This document shows positions 33,389-44,748 of a DNA stretch of 64,000 nucleotides, in pieces (within the stretch, counting starts at the first letter, position 1; every line of letters begins with the position of its first letter). A program made the position numbers and the translations under genes. Under the pieces are notes generated by a model. The model saw only the letters and a program-made list of their open reading frames with translations. It had not been told where the DNA came from and did not search any database. Source of the stretch: Schistosoma haematobium (taxonomy: Eukaryota > Platyhelminthes > Trematoda > Strigeidida > Schistosomatidae); NCBI RefSeq assembly GCF_000699445.3, contig NC_067195.1, positions 57,206,465 to 57,270,464 on the forward strand, given 5' to 3'.

Positions 33389-33773
33389 TGTTGTGGATGC
33401 GGAGGAATAGACCAATAATTATCATGTTAAGTCCAATGGTGTCCTTGGACTTTAAATGCACATTTCCTATTGGTCGATATCTGTTCACTTGTTGAGTATT
33501 GTACAAAATGTTGTTTTCTATTTTTATGGTACGATGTGGTATGCTTGGTTAGTATATAAATAGAGTATGTTTGAAATATAATGATTCATATCTCCGAGGC
33601 TGTGGCTTGTGTTCTGGACTCAACTGACTGGGCTAGACAGGGGAGCGAGACCAATCGAGACTCTAGGCCGTCCGTTCGTGTTTACGTGTCACTGTAATCG
33701 ATCGATATAAACGCTGCGTATCAAAACCTGCAGTCTCACCCGTTACAACAATTGGCAACCTAAAGTCATAACA
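33389..33773 (+). repeat. LTR 24
   Basis: 385 bp. Confidence 0.85.
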
Positions 33774-33933
33774 ATTGGCGACGGGGTGGAGAAAAATTTT
33801 GAACCTTGTAATTGGACGAGATTCAGGCTAGTTGTTTCGACCAATCAGAGTCCAGATTTATCATCAGCGTCCTTCAGCAACATTTGTCATTATCCCTACA
33901 GTTAATTTTCATTGCTGGTGCAGAAAAGAAAAA

Positions 33934-34914
33934 ATGACTACCTTTTCCGGTGAATTACAGCTTCTACTTGAGCAACAACAGCAGTGTTTCAAAAATAGCC
34001 AGTTAAATGTTTTAGAAAAGTTACGCACACTGTCGGTAAATCTTCCATGTTTCGGAGATGCAACAGAAGTTGGTAATTTCATTTCTCATCTGCAGACTGA
34101 GCTGGAAGACAACTGCAGAACATATGAAGCTGCCTATAAAAGCCTCTGTGAATCCCGGACGACCAGTGATGTAAACGAGACAGTTATTCATGATCCGCCC
34201 AGTTGTCCAGAAATGTCAAATTCAGAAACATTCCCTGTCGTGGGTTCAAATCCCACTGTTCCTGAAACGTGTACAGACAGTGATGTACCCAGCTCACAGG
34301 AAGAAGATCTCTTATTAAATGCTCATAAATTAATTACAGTACCCTCTCACAAGGAAACAGGAAACAAATCGTGCAGTATACTGAGTCTAGCTGCTCCAAA
34401 CGGTCCTCATCAGTCAACAACAGGAGATTCTGATGAATCTTATTATCTAGATCCTCTTGTACCAGAAAATGTGTTAAATGCACCAAATGATGATCAGAAG
34501 TTTAATACAATTTTGATGGATGTTAATTATCCCAGTGATCAACTATCCACAAATGAGATTTTCAAGGAATTCTATGATAATGTTCCAGAAGAATCGAACG
34601 TTGATGACCTCATATCAAGCGACGTTGGTCCACACTACTTAATCACTTTTAGTGACTTCTCTGTTCCATGTGACAATTATGTGTTAAATAAAGTCAAATT
34701 AATTCTAACTTGGGAATATGAGGACCCAACATTATTTCGTGGGGAGGATGAACCCAGAAAATTTCAAAATCCGGATATCAACTCCGGATCTTCAAAAAAA
34801 GGGGAGGTGTTGTGGATGCGGAGGAATAGACCAATAATTATCATGTTAAGTCCAATGGTGTCCTTGGACTTTAAATGCACATTTCCTATTGGTCGATATC
34901 TGTTCACTTGTTGA
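33934..34914 (+). CDS. Gag-position ORF, unit 24 (326 aa)
   Basis: Long class; last unit with the G allele in ggctaGttgtttcg. Confidence 0.55.
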   Translation: MTTFSGELQLLLEQQQQCFKNSQLNVLEKLRTLSVNLPCFGDATEVGNFISHLQTELEDNCRTYEAAYKSLCESRTTSDVNETVIHDPPSCPEMSNSETFPVVGSNPTVPETCTDSDVPSSQEEDLLLNAHKLITVPSHKETGNKSCSILSLAAPNGPHQSTTGDSDESYYLDPLVPENVLNAPNDDQKFNTILMDVNYPSDQLSTNEIFKEFYDNVPEESNVDDLISSDVGPHYLITFSDFSVPCDNYVLNKVKLILTWEYEDPTLFRGEDEPRKFQNPDINSGSSKKGEVLWMRRNRPIIIMLSPMVSLDFKCTFPIGRYLFTC

Positions 34915-35191
34915 GTATTGTACAAAATGTTGTTTTCTATTTTTATGGTACGATGTGGTATGCTTGGTTAGTATATAAATAGAGTATGTTTGAAATATAA
35001 TGATTCATATCTCCGAGGCTGTGGCTTGTGTTCTGGACTCAACTGACTGGGCTAGACAGGGAGCGAGACCAATCGAGACTCTAGGCCGTCCGTTCGTGTT
35101 TACGTGTCACTGTAATCGATCGATATAAACGCTGCGTATCAAAACCTGCAGTCTCACCCGTTACAACAATTGGCAACCTAAAGTCATAACA
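34808..35191 (+). repeat. LTR 25
   Basis: 384 bp. Confidence 0.85.
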
Positions 35192-35351
35192 ATTGGCGAC
35201 GGGGTGGAGAAAAATTTTGAACCTTGTAATTGGACGAGATTCAGGCTAATTGTTTCGACCAATCAGAGTCCAGATTTATCATCAGCGTCCTTCAGCAACA
35301 TTTGTCATTATCCCTACAGTTAATTTTCATTGCTGGTGCAGAAAAGAAAAA

Positions 35352-36170
35352 ATGACTACCTTTTCCGGTGAATTACAGCTTCTACTTGAGCAACAACAGC
35401 AGTGTTTCAAAAATAGCCAGTTAAATGTTTTAGAAAAGTTACGCACACTGTCGGTAAATCTTCCATGTTTCGGAGATGCAACAGAAGTTGGTAATTTCAT
35501 TTCTCATCTGCAGACTGAGCTGGAAGACAACTGCAGAACATATGAAGCTGCCTATAAAAGCCTCTGTGAATCCCGGACGACCAGTGATGTAAACGAGACA
35601 GTTATTCATGATCCGCCCAGTTGTCCAGAAATGTCAAATTCAGAAACATTCCCTGTCGTGGGTTCAAATCCCACTGTTCCTGAAACGTGTACAGACAGTG
35701 ATGTACCCAGCTCACAGGAAGAAGATCTCTTATTAAATGCTCATAAATTAATTACAGTACCCTCTCACAAGGAAACATGAAACAAATCGTGCAGTATACT
35801 GAGTCTAGCTGCTCCAAACGGTCCTCATCAGTCAACAACAGGAGATTCTGATGAATCTTATTATCTAGATCCTCTTGTACCAGAAAATGTGTTAAATGCA
35901 CCAAATGATGATCAGAAGTTTAATACAATTTTGATGGATGTTAATTATCCCAGTGATCAACTATCCACAAATGAGATTTTCAAGGAATTCTATGATAATG
36001 TTCCAGAAGAATCGAACGTTGATGACCTCATATCAAGCGACGTTGGTCCACACTACTTAATCACTTTTAGTGACTTCTCTGTTCCATGTGACAATTATGT
36101 GTTAAATAAAGTCAAATTAATTCTAACTTGGGAATATGAGGACCCAACATTATTTCGTGGGGGAGGATGA
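35352..36170 (+). pseudogene. Gag-position ORF, unit 25, with premature stop
   Basis: A single change turns the GGA codon after KET into TGA (35778-35780), leaving 142 residues from the ATG at 35352. The downstream frame is otherwise intact to the five-G class stop at 36168-36170. This is the only unit with an internal nonsense change. Confidence 0.7.
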
Positions 36171-36227
36171 ACCCAGAAAATTTCAAAATCCGGATATCAA
36201 CTCCGGATCTTCAAAAAAAAGGGGAGG

Positions 36228-36612
36228 TGTTGTGGATGCGGAGGAATAGACCAATAATTATCATGTTAAGTCCAATGGTGTCCTTGGACTTTAAATGCAC
36301 ATTTCCTATTGGTCGATATCTGTTCACTTGTTGAGTATTGTACAAAATGTTGTTTTCTATTTTTATGGTACGATGTGGTATGCTTGGTTAGTATATAAAT
36401 AGAGTATGTTTGAAATATAATGATTCATATCTCCGAGGCTGTGGCTTGTGTTCTGGACTCAACTGACTGGGCTAGACAGGGGAGCGAGACCAATCGAGAC
36501 TCTAGGCCGTCCGTTCGTGTTTACGTGTCACTGTAATCGATCGATATAAACGCTGCGTATCAAAACCTGCAGTCTCACCCGTTACAACAATTGGCAACCT
36601 AAAGTCATAACA
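36228..36612 (+). repeat. LTR 26
   Basis: 385 bp. Confidence 0.85.
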
Positions 36613-36772
36613 ATTGGCGACGGGGTGGAGAAAAATTTTGAACCTTGTAATTGGACGAGATTCAGGCTAATTGTTTCGACCAATCAGAGTCCAGATTTAT
36701 CATCAGCGTCCTTCAGCAACATTTGTCATTATCCCTACAGTTAATTTTCATTGCTGGTGCAGAAAAGAAAAA

Positions 36773-37753
36773 ATGACTACCTTTTCCGGTGAATTACAGC
36801 TTCTACTTGAGCAACAACAGCAGTGTTTCAAAAATAGCCAGTTAAATGTTTTAGAAAAGTTACGCACACTGTCGGTAAATCTTCCATGTTTCGGAGATGC
36901 AACAGAAGTTGGTAATTTCATTTCTCATCTGCAGACTGAGCTGGAAGACAACTGCAGAACATATGAAGCTGCCTATAAAAGCCTCTGTGAATCCCGGACG
37001 ACCAGTGATGTAAACGAGACAGTTATTCATGATCCGCCCAGTTGTCCAGAAATGTCAAATTCAGAAACATTCCCTGTCGTGGGTTCAAATCCCACTGTTC
37101 CTGAAACGTGTACAGACAGTGATGTACCCAGCTCACAGGAAGAAGATCTCTTATTAAATGCTCATAAATTAATTACAGTACCCTCTCACAAGGAAACAGG
37201 AAACAAATCGTGCAGTATACTGAGTCTAGCTGCTCCAAACGGTCCTCATCAGTCAACAACAGGAGATTCTGATGAATCTTATTATCTAGATCCTCTTGTA
37301 CCAGAAAATGTGTTAAATGCACCAAATGATGATCAGAAGTTTAATACAATTTTGATGGATGTTAATTATCCCAGTGATCAACTATCCACAAATGAGATTT
37401 TCAAGGAATTCTATGATAATGTTCCAGAAGAATCGAACGTTGATGACCTCATATCAAGCGACGTTGGTCCACACTACTTAATCACTTTTAGTGACTTCTC
37501 TGTTCCATGTGACAATTATGTGTTAAATAAAGTCAAATTAATTCTAACTTGGGAATATGAGGACCCAACATTATTTCGTGGGGAGGATGAACCCAGAAAA
37601 TTTCAAAATCCGGATATCAACTCCGGATCTTCAAAAAAAGGGGAGGTGTTGTGGATGCGGAGGAATAGACCAATAATTATCATGTTAAGTCCAATGGTGT
37701 CCTTGGACTTTAAATGCACATTTCCTATTGGTCGATATCTGTTCACTTGTTGA
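36773..37753 (+). CDS. Gag-position ORF, unit 26 (326 aa)
   Basis: Long class; A allele upstream (ggctaAttg). Confidence 0.55.
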   Translation: MTTFSGELQLLLEQQQQCFKNSQLNVLEKLRTLSVNLPCFGDATEVGNFISHLQTELEDNCRTYEAAYKSLCESRTTSDVNETVIHDPPSCPEMSNSETFPVVGSNPTVPETCTDSDVPSSQEEDLLLNAHKLITVPSHKETGNKSCSILSLAAPNGPHQSTTGDSDESYYLDPLVPENVLNAPNDDQKFNTILMDVNYPSDQLSTNEIFKEFYDNVPEESNVDDLISSDVGPHYLITFSDFSVPCDNYVLNKVKLILTWEYEDPTLFRGEDEPRKFQNPDINSGSSKKGEVLWMRRNRPIIIMLSPMVSLDFKCTFPIGRYLFTC

Positions 37754-38031
37754 GTATTGTACAAAATGTTGTTTTCTATTTTTATGGTACGATGTGGTAT
37801 GCTTGGTTAGTATATAAATAGAGTATGTTTGAAATATAATGATTCATATCTCCGAGGCTGTGGCTTGTGTTCTGGACTCAACTGACTGGGCTAGACAGGG
37901 GAGCGAGACCAATCGAGACTCTAGGCCGTCCGTTCGTGTTTACGTGTCACTGTAATCGATCGATATAAACGCTGCGTATCAAAACCTGCAGTCTCACCCG
38001 TTACAACAATTGGCAACCTAAAGTCATAACA
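37647..38031 (+). repeat. LTR 27
   Basis: 385 bp. Confidence 0.85.
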
Positions 38032-38191
38032 ATTGGCGACGGGGTGGAGAAAAATTTTGAACCTTGTAATTGGACGAGATTCAGGCTAATTGTTTCGACC
38101 AATCAGAGTCCAGATTTATCATCAGCGTCCTTCAGCAACATTTGTCATTATCCCTACAGTTAATTTTCATTGCTGGTGCAGAAAAGAAAAA

Positions 38192-39172
38192 ATGACTACC
38201 TTTTCCGGTGAATTACAGCTTCTACTTGAGCAACAACAGCAGTGTTTCAAAAATAGCCAGTTAAATGTTTTAGAAAAGTTACGCACACTGTCGGTAAATC
38301 TTCCATGTTTCGGAGATGCAACAGAAGTTGGTAATTTCATTTCTCATCTGCAGACTGAGCTGGAAGACAACTGCAGAACATATGAAGCTGCCTATAAAAG
38401 CCTCTGTGAATCCCGGACGACCAGTGATGTAAACGAGACAGTTATTCATGATCCGCCCAGTTGTCCAGAAATGTCAAATTCAGAAACATTCCCTGTCGTG
38501 GGTTCAAATCCCACTGTTCCTGAAACGTGTACAGACAGTGATGTACCCAGCTCACAGGAAGAAGATCTCTTATTAAATGCTCATAAATTAATTACAGTAC
38601 CCTCTCACAAGGAAACAGGAAACAAATCGTGCAGTATACTGAGTCTAGCTGCTCCAAACGGTCCTCATCAGTCAACAACAGGAGATTCTGATGAATCTTA
38701 TTATCTAGATCCTCTTGTACCAGAAAATGTGTTAAATGCACCAAATGATGATCAGAAGTTTAATACAATTTTGATGGATGTTAATTATCCCAGTGATCAA
38801 CTATCCACAAATGAGATTTTCAAGGAATTCTATGATAATGTTCCAGAAGAATCGAACGTTGATGACCTCATATCAAGCGACGTTGGTCCACACTACTTAA
38901 TCACTTTTAGTGACTTCTCTGTTCCATGTGACAATTATGTGTTAAATAAAGTCAAATTAATTCTAACTTGGGAATATGAGGACCCAACATTATTTCGTGG
39001 GGAGGATGAACCCAGAAAATTTCAAAATCCGGATATCAACTCCGGATCTTCAAAAAAAGGGGAGGTGTTGTGGATGCGGAGGAATAGACCAATAATTATC
39101 ATGTTAAGTCCAATGGTGTCCTTGGACTTTAAATGCACATTTCCTATTGGTCGATATCTGTTCACTTGTTGA
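38192..39172 (+). CDS. Gag-position ORF, unit 27 (326 aa)
   Basis: Last long-class copy before a run of four frameshifted units. Confidence 0.55.
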   Translation: MTTFSGELQLLLEQQQQCFKNSQLNVLEKLRTLSVNLPCFGDATEVGNFISHLQTELEDNCRTYEAAYKSLCESRTTSDVNETVIHDPPSCPEMSNSETFPVVGSNPTVPETCTDSDVPSSQEEDLLLNAHKLITVPSHKETGNKSCSILSLAAPNGPHQSTTGDSDESYYLDPLVPENVLNAPNDDQKFNTILMDVNYPSDQLSTNEIFKEFYDNVPEESNVDDLISSDVGPHYLITFSDFSVPCDNYVLNKVKLILTWEYEDPTLFRGEDEPRKFQNPDINSGSSKKGEVLWMRRNRPIIIMLSPMVSLDFKCTFPIGRYLFTC

Positions 39173-39450
39173 GTATTGTACAAAATGTTGTTTTCTATTT
39201 TTATGGTACGATGTGGTATGCTTGGTTAGTATATAAATAGAGTATGTTTGAAATATAATGATTCATATCTCCGAGGCTGTGGCTTGTGTTCTGGACTCAA
39301 CTGACTGGGCTAGACAGGGGAGCGAGACCAATCGAGACTCTAGGCCGTCCGTTCGTGTTTACGTGTCACTGTAATCGATCGATATAAACGCTGCGTATCA
39401 AAACCTGCAGTCTCACCCGTTACAACAATTGGCAACCTAAAGTCATAACA
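39066..39450 (+). repeat. LTR 28
   Basis: 385 bp. Confidence 0.85.
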
Positions 39451-39610
39451 ATTGGCGACGGGGTGGAGAAAAATTTTGAACCTTGTAATTGGACGAGATT
39501 CAGGCTAATTGTTTCGACCAATCAGAGTCCAGATTTATCATCAGCGTCCTTCAGCAACATTTGTCATTATCCCTACAGTTAATTTTCATTGCTGGTGCAG
39601 AAAAGAAAAA

Positions 39611-40429
39611 ATGACTACCTTTTCCGGTGAATTACAGCTTCTACTTGAGCAACAACAGCAGTGTTTCAAAAATAGCCAGTTAAATGTTTTAGAAAAGTTA
39701 CGCACACTGTCGGTAAATCTTCCATGTTTCGGAGATGCAACAGAAGTTGGTAATTTCATTTCTCATCTGCAGACTGAGCTGGAAGACAACTGCAGAACAT
39801 ATGAAGCTGCCTATAAAAGCCTCTGTGAATCCCGGACGACCAGTGATGTAAACGAGACAGTTATTCATGATCCGCCCAGTTGTCCAGAAATGTCAAATTC
39901 AGAAACATTCCCTGTCGTGGGTTCAAATCCCACTGTTCCTGAAACGTGTACAGACAGTGATGTACCCAGCTCACAGGAAGAAGATCTCTTATTAAATGCT
40001 CATAAATTAATTACAGTACCCTCTCACAAGGAAACAGGAAACAAATCGTGCAGTATACTGAGTCTAGCTGCTCCAAACGGTCCTCATCAGTCAACAACAG
40101 GAGATTCTGATGAATCTTATTATCTAGATCCTCTTGTACCAGAAAATGTGTTAAATGCACCAAATGATGATCAGAAGTTTAATACAATTTTGATGGATGT
40201 TAATTATCCCAGTGATCAACTATCCACAAATGAGATTTTCAAGGAATTCTATGATAATGTTCCAGAAGAATCGAACGTTGATGACCTCATATCAAGCGAC
40301 GTTGGTCCACACTACTTAATCACTTTTAGTGACTTCTCTGTTCCATGTGACAATTATGTGTTAAATAAAGTCAAATTAATTCTAACTTGGGAATATGAGG
40401 ACCCAACATTATTTCGTGGGGGAGGATGA
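39611..40429 (+). CDS. Gag-position ORF, unit 28 (272 aa)
   Basis: Five-G class; Leu allele. Confidence 0.5.
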   Translation: MTTFSGELQLLLEQQQQCFKNSQLNVLEKLRTLSVNLPCFGDATEVGNFISHLQTELEDNCRTYEAAYKSLCESRTTSDVNETVIHDPPSCPEMSNSETFPVVGSNPTVPETCTDSDVPSSQEEDLLLNAHKLITVPSHKETGNKSCSILSLAAPNGPHQSTTGDSDESYYLDPLVPENVLNAPNDDQKFNTILMDVNYPSDQLSTNEIFKEFYDNVPEESNVDDLISSDVGPHYLITFSDFSVPCDNYVLNKVKLILTWEYEDPTLFRGGG

Positions 40430-40486
40430 ACCCAGAAAATTTCAAAATCCGGATATCAACTCCGGATCTTCAAAAAAAAAGGGAGG

Positions 40487-40870
40487 TGTTGTGGATGCGG
40501 AGGAATAGACCAATAATTATCATGTTAAGTCCAATGGTGTCCTTGGACTTTAAATGCACATTTCCTATTGGTCGATATCTGTTCACTTGTTGAGTATTGT
40601 ACAAAATGTTGTTTTCTATTTTTATGGTACGATGTGGTATGCTTGGTTAGTATATAAATAGAGTATGTTTGAAATATAATGATTCATATCTCCGAGGCTG
40701 TGGCTTGTGTTCTGGACTCAACTGACTGGGCTAGACAGGGAGCGAGACCAATCGAGACTCTAGGCCGTCCGTTCGTGTTTACGTGTCACTGTAATCGATC
40801 GATATAAACGCTGCGTATCAAAACCTGCAGTCTCACCCGTTACAACAATTGGCAACCTAAAGTCATAACA
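40487..40870 (+). repeat. LTR 29
   Basis: 384 bp. An extra A lies just after its PBS (ggggAtggag at 40881-40890), unique to this unit. Confidence 0.85.
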
Positions 40871-41031
40871 ATTGGCGACGGGGATGGAGAAAAATTTTGA
40901 ACCTTGTAATTGGACGAGATTCAGGCTAATTGTTTCGACCAATCAGAGTCCAGATTTATCATCAGCGTCCTTCAGCAACATTTGTCATTATCCCTACAGT
41001 TAATTTTCATTGCTGGTGCAGAAAAGAAAAA

Positions 41032-41850
41032 ATGACTACCTTTTCCGGTGAATTACAGCTTCTACTTGAGCAACAACAGCAGTGTTTCAAAAATAGCCAG
41101 TTAAATGTTTTAGAAAAGTTACGCACACTGTCGGTAAATCTTCCATGTTTCGGAGATGCAACAGAAGTTGGTAATTTCATTTCTCATCTGCAGACTGAGC
41201 TGGAAGACAACTGCAGAACATATGAAGCTGCCTATAAAAGCCTCTGTGAATCCCGGACGACCAGTGATGTAAACGAGACAGTTATTCATGATCCGCCCAG
41301 TTGTCCAGAAATGTCAAATTCAGAAACATTCCCTGTCGTGGGTTCAAATCCCACTGTTCCTGAAACGTGTACAGACAGTGATGTACCCAGCTCACAGGAA
41401 GAAGATCTCTTATTAAATGCTCATAAATTAATTACAGTACCCTCTCACAAGGAAACAGGAAACAAATCGTGCAGTATACTGAGTCTAGCTGCTCCAAACG
41501 GTCCTCATCAGTCAACAACAGGAGATTCTGATGAATCTTATTATCTAGATCCTCTTGTACCAGAAAATGTGTTAAATGCACCAAATGATGATCAGAAGTT
41601 TAATACAATTTTGATGGATGTTAATTATCCCAGTGATCAACTATCCACAAATGAGATTTTCAAGGAATTCTATGATAATGTTCCAGAAGAATCGAACGTT
41701 GATGACCTCATATCAAGCGACGTTGGTCCACACTACTTAATCACTTTTAGTGACTTCTCTGTTCCATGTGACAATTATGTGTTAAATAAAGTCAAATTAA
41801 TTCTAACTTGGGAATATGAGGACCCAACATTATTTCGTGGGGGAGGATGA
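41032..41850 (+). CDS. Gag-position ORF, unit 29 (272 aa)
   Basis: Five-G class; Leu allele. Confidence 0.5.
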   Translation: MTTFSGELQLLLEQQQQCFKNSQLNVLEKLRTLSVNLPCFGDATEVGNFISHLQTELEDNCRTYEAAYKSLCESRTTSDVNETVIHDPPSCPEMSNSETFPVVGSNPTVPETCTDSDVPSSQEEDLLLNAHKLITVPSHKETGNKSCSILSLAAPNGPHQSTTGDSDESYYLDPLVPENVLNAPNDDQKFNTILMDVNYPSDQLSTNEIFKEFYDNVPEESNVDDLISSDVGPHYLITFSDFSVPCDNYVLNKVKLILTWEYEDPTLFRGGG

Positions 41851-41907
41851 ACCCAGAAAATTTCAAAATCCGGATATCAACTCCGGATCTTCAAAAAAAA
41901 GGGGAGG

Positions 41908-42292
41908 TGTTGTGGATGCGGAGGAATAGACCAATAATTATCATGTTAAGTCCAATGGTGTCCTTGGACTTTAAATGCACATTTCCTATTGGTCGATATC
42001 TGTTCACTTGTTGAGTATTGTACAAAATGTTGTTTTCTATTTTTATGGTACGATGTGGTATGCTTGGTTAGTATATAAATAGAGTATGTTTGAAATATAA
42101 TGATTCATATCTCCGAGGCTGTGGCTTGTGTTCTGGACTCAACTGACTGGGCTAGACAGGGGAGCGAGACCAATCGAGACTCTAGGCCGTCCGTTCGTGT
42201 TTACGTGTCACTGTAATCGATCGATATAAACGCTGCGTATCAAAACCTGCAGTCTCACCCGTTACAACAATTGGCAACCTAAAGTCATAACA
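41908..42292 (+). repeat. LTR 30
   Basis: 385 bp. Confidence 0.85.
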
Positions 42293-42452
42293 ATTGGCGA
42301 CGGGGTGGAGAAAAATTTTGAACCTTGTAATTGGACGAGATTCAGGCTAATTGTTTCGACCAATCAGAGTCCAGATTTATCATCAGCGTCCTTCAGCAAC
42401 ATTTGTCATTATCCCTACAGTTAATTTTCATTGCTGGTGCAGAAAAGAAAAA

Positions 42453-43271
42453 ATGACTACCTTTTCCGGTGAATTACAGCTTCTACTTGAGCAACAACAG
42501 CAGTGTTTCAAAAATAGCCAGTTAAATGTTTTAGAAAAGTTACGCACACTGTCGGTAAATCTTCCATGTTTCGGAGATGCAACAGAAGTTGGTAATTTCA
42601 TTTCTCATCTGCAGACTGAGCTGGAAGACAACTGCAGAACATATGAAGCTGCCTATAAAAGCCTCTGTGAATCCCGGACGACCAGTGATGTAAACGAGAC
42701 AGTTATTCATGATCCGCCCAGTTGTCCAGAAATGTCAAATTCAGAAACATTCCCTGTCGTGGGTTCAAATCCCACTGTTCCTGAAACGTGTACAGACAGT
42801 GATGTACCCAGCTCACAGGAAGAAGATCTCTTATTAAATGCTCATAAATTAATTACAGTACCCTCTCACAAGGAAACAGGAAACAAATCGTGCAGTATAC
42901 TGAGTCTAGCTGCTCCAAACGGTCCTCATCAGTCAACAACAGGAGATTCTGATGAATCTTATTATCTAGATCCTCTTGTACCAGAAAATGTGTTAAATGC
43001 ACCAAATGATGATCAGAAGTTTAATACAATTTTGATGGATGTTAATTATCCCAGTGATCAACTATCCACAAATGAGATTTTCAAGGAATTCTATGATAAT
43101 GTTCCAGAAGAATCGAACGTTGATGACCTCATATCAAGCGACGTTGGTCCACACTACTTAATCACTTTTAGTGACTTCTCTGTTCCATGTGACAATTATG
43201 TGTTAAATAAAGTCAAATTAATTCTAACTTGGGAATATGAGGACCCAACATTATTTCGTGGGGGAGGATGA
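42453..43271 (+). CDS. Gag-position ORF, unit 30 (272 aa)
   Basis: Five-G class; Leu allele. Confidence 0.5.
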   Translation: MTTFSGELQLLLEQQQQCFKNSQLNVLEKLRTLSVNLPCFGDATEVGNFISHLQTELEDNCRTYEAAYKSLCESRTTSDVNETVIHDPPSCPEMSNSETFPVVGSNPTVPETCTDSDVPSSQEEDLLLNAHKLITVPSHKETGNKSCSILSLAAPNGPHQSTTGDSDESYYLDPLVPENVLNAPNDDQKFNTILMDVNYPSDQLSTNEIFKEFYDNVPEESNVDDLISSDVGPHYLITFSDFSVPCDNYVLNKVKLILTWEYEDPTLFRGGG

Positions 43272-43328
43272 ACCCAGAAAATTTCAAAATCCGGATATCA
43301 ACTCCGGATCTTCAAAAAAAAGGGGAGG

Positions 43329-43712
43329 TGTTGTGGATGCGGAGGAATAGACCAATAATTATCATGTTAAGTCCAATGGTGTCCTTGGACTTTAAATGCA
43401 CATTTCCTATTGGTCGATATCTGTTCACTTGTTGAGTATTGTACAAAATGTTGTTTTCTATTTTTATGGTACGATGTGGTATGCTTGGTTAGTATATAAA
43501 TAGAGTATGTTTGAAATATAATGATTCATATCTCCGAGGCTGTGGCTTGTGTTCTGGACTCAACTGACTGGGCTAGACAGGGAGCGAGACCAATCGAGAC
43601 TCTAGGCCGTCCGTTCGTGTTTACGTGTCACTGTAATCGATCGATATAAACGCTGCGTATCAAAACCTGCAGTCTCACCCGTTACAACAATTGGCAACCT
43701 AAAGTCATAACA
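43329..43712 (+). repeat. LTR 31
   Basis: 384 bp; last complete LTR. Confidence 0.85.
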
Positions 43713-43872
43713 ATTGGCGACGGGGTGGAGAAAAATTTTGAACCTTGTAATTGGACGAGATTCAGGCTAATTGTTTCGACCAATCAGAGTCCAGATTTAT
43801 CATCAGCGTCCTTCAGCAACATTTGTCATTATCCCTACAGTTAATTTTCATTGCTGGTGCAGAAAAGAAAAA

Positions 43873-44691
43873 ATGACTACCTTTTCCGGTGAATTACAGC
43901 TTCTACTTGAGCAACAACAGCAGTGTTTCAAAAATAGCCAGTTAAATGTTTTAGAAAAGTTACGCACACTGTCGGTAAATCTTCCATGTTTCGGAGATGC
44001 AACAGAAGTTGGTAATTTCATTTCTCATCTGCAGACTGAGCTGGAAGACAACTGCAGAACATATGAAGCTGCCTATAAAAGCCTCTGTGAATCCCGGACG
44101 ACCAGTGATGTAAACGAGACAGTTATTCATGATCCGCCCAGTTGTCCAGAAATGTCAAATTCAGAAACATTCCCTGTCGTGGGTTCAAATCCCACTGTTC
44201 CTGAAACGTGTACAGACAGTGATGTACCCAGCTCACAGGAAGAAGATCTCTTATTAAATGCTCATAAATTAATTACAGTACCCTCTCACAAGGAAACAGG
44301 AAACAAATCGTGCAGTATACTGAGTCTAGCTGCTCCAAACGGTCCTCATCAGTCAACAACAGGAGATTCTGATGAATCTTATTATCTAGATCCTCTTGTA
44401 CCAGAAAATGTGTTAAATGCACCAAATGATGATCAGAAATTTAATACAATTTTGATGGATGTTAATTATCCCAGTGATCAACTATCCACAAATGAGATTT
44501 TCAAGGAATTCTATGATAATGTTCCAGAAGAATCGAACGTTGATGACCTCATATCAAGCGACGTTGGTCCACACTACTTAATCACTTTTAGTGACTTCTC
44601 TGTTCCATGTGACAATTATGTGTTAAATAAAGTCAAATTAATTCTAACTTGGGAATATGAGGACCCAACATTATTTCGTGGGGGAGGATGA
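43873..44691 (+). CDS. Gag-position ORF, unit 31 (272 aa)
   Basis: Five-G class; last internal region; carries a silent G-to-A change (cagaaAttt, 44439). Confidence 0.5.
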   Translation: MTTFSGELQLLLEQQQQCFKNSQLNVLEKLRTLSVNLPCFGDATEVGNFISHLQTELEDNCRTYEAAYKSLCESRTTSDVNETVIHDPPSCPEMSNSETFPVVGSNPTVPETCTDSDVPSSQEEDLLLNAHKLITVPSHKETGNKSCSILSLAAPNGPHQSTTGDSDESYYLDPLVPENVLNAPNDDQKFNTILMDVNYPSDQLSTNEIFKEFYDNVPEESNVDDLISSDVGPHYLITFSDFSVPCDNYVLNKVKLILTWEYEDPTLFRGGG

Positions 44692-44748
44692 ACCCAGAAA
44701 ATTTCAAAATCCGGATATCAACTCCGGATCTTCAAAAAAAAGGGGAGG

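Noticed and set aside
40760..40942. 60-codon minus-strand ORF across LTR 29 and the PBS
   Set aside because: Appears only because of the one-base insertion in that unit; absent from all other units.
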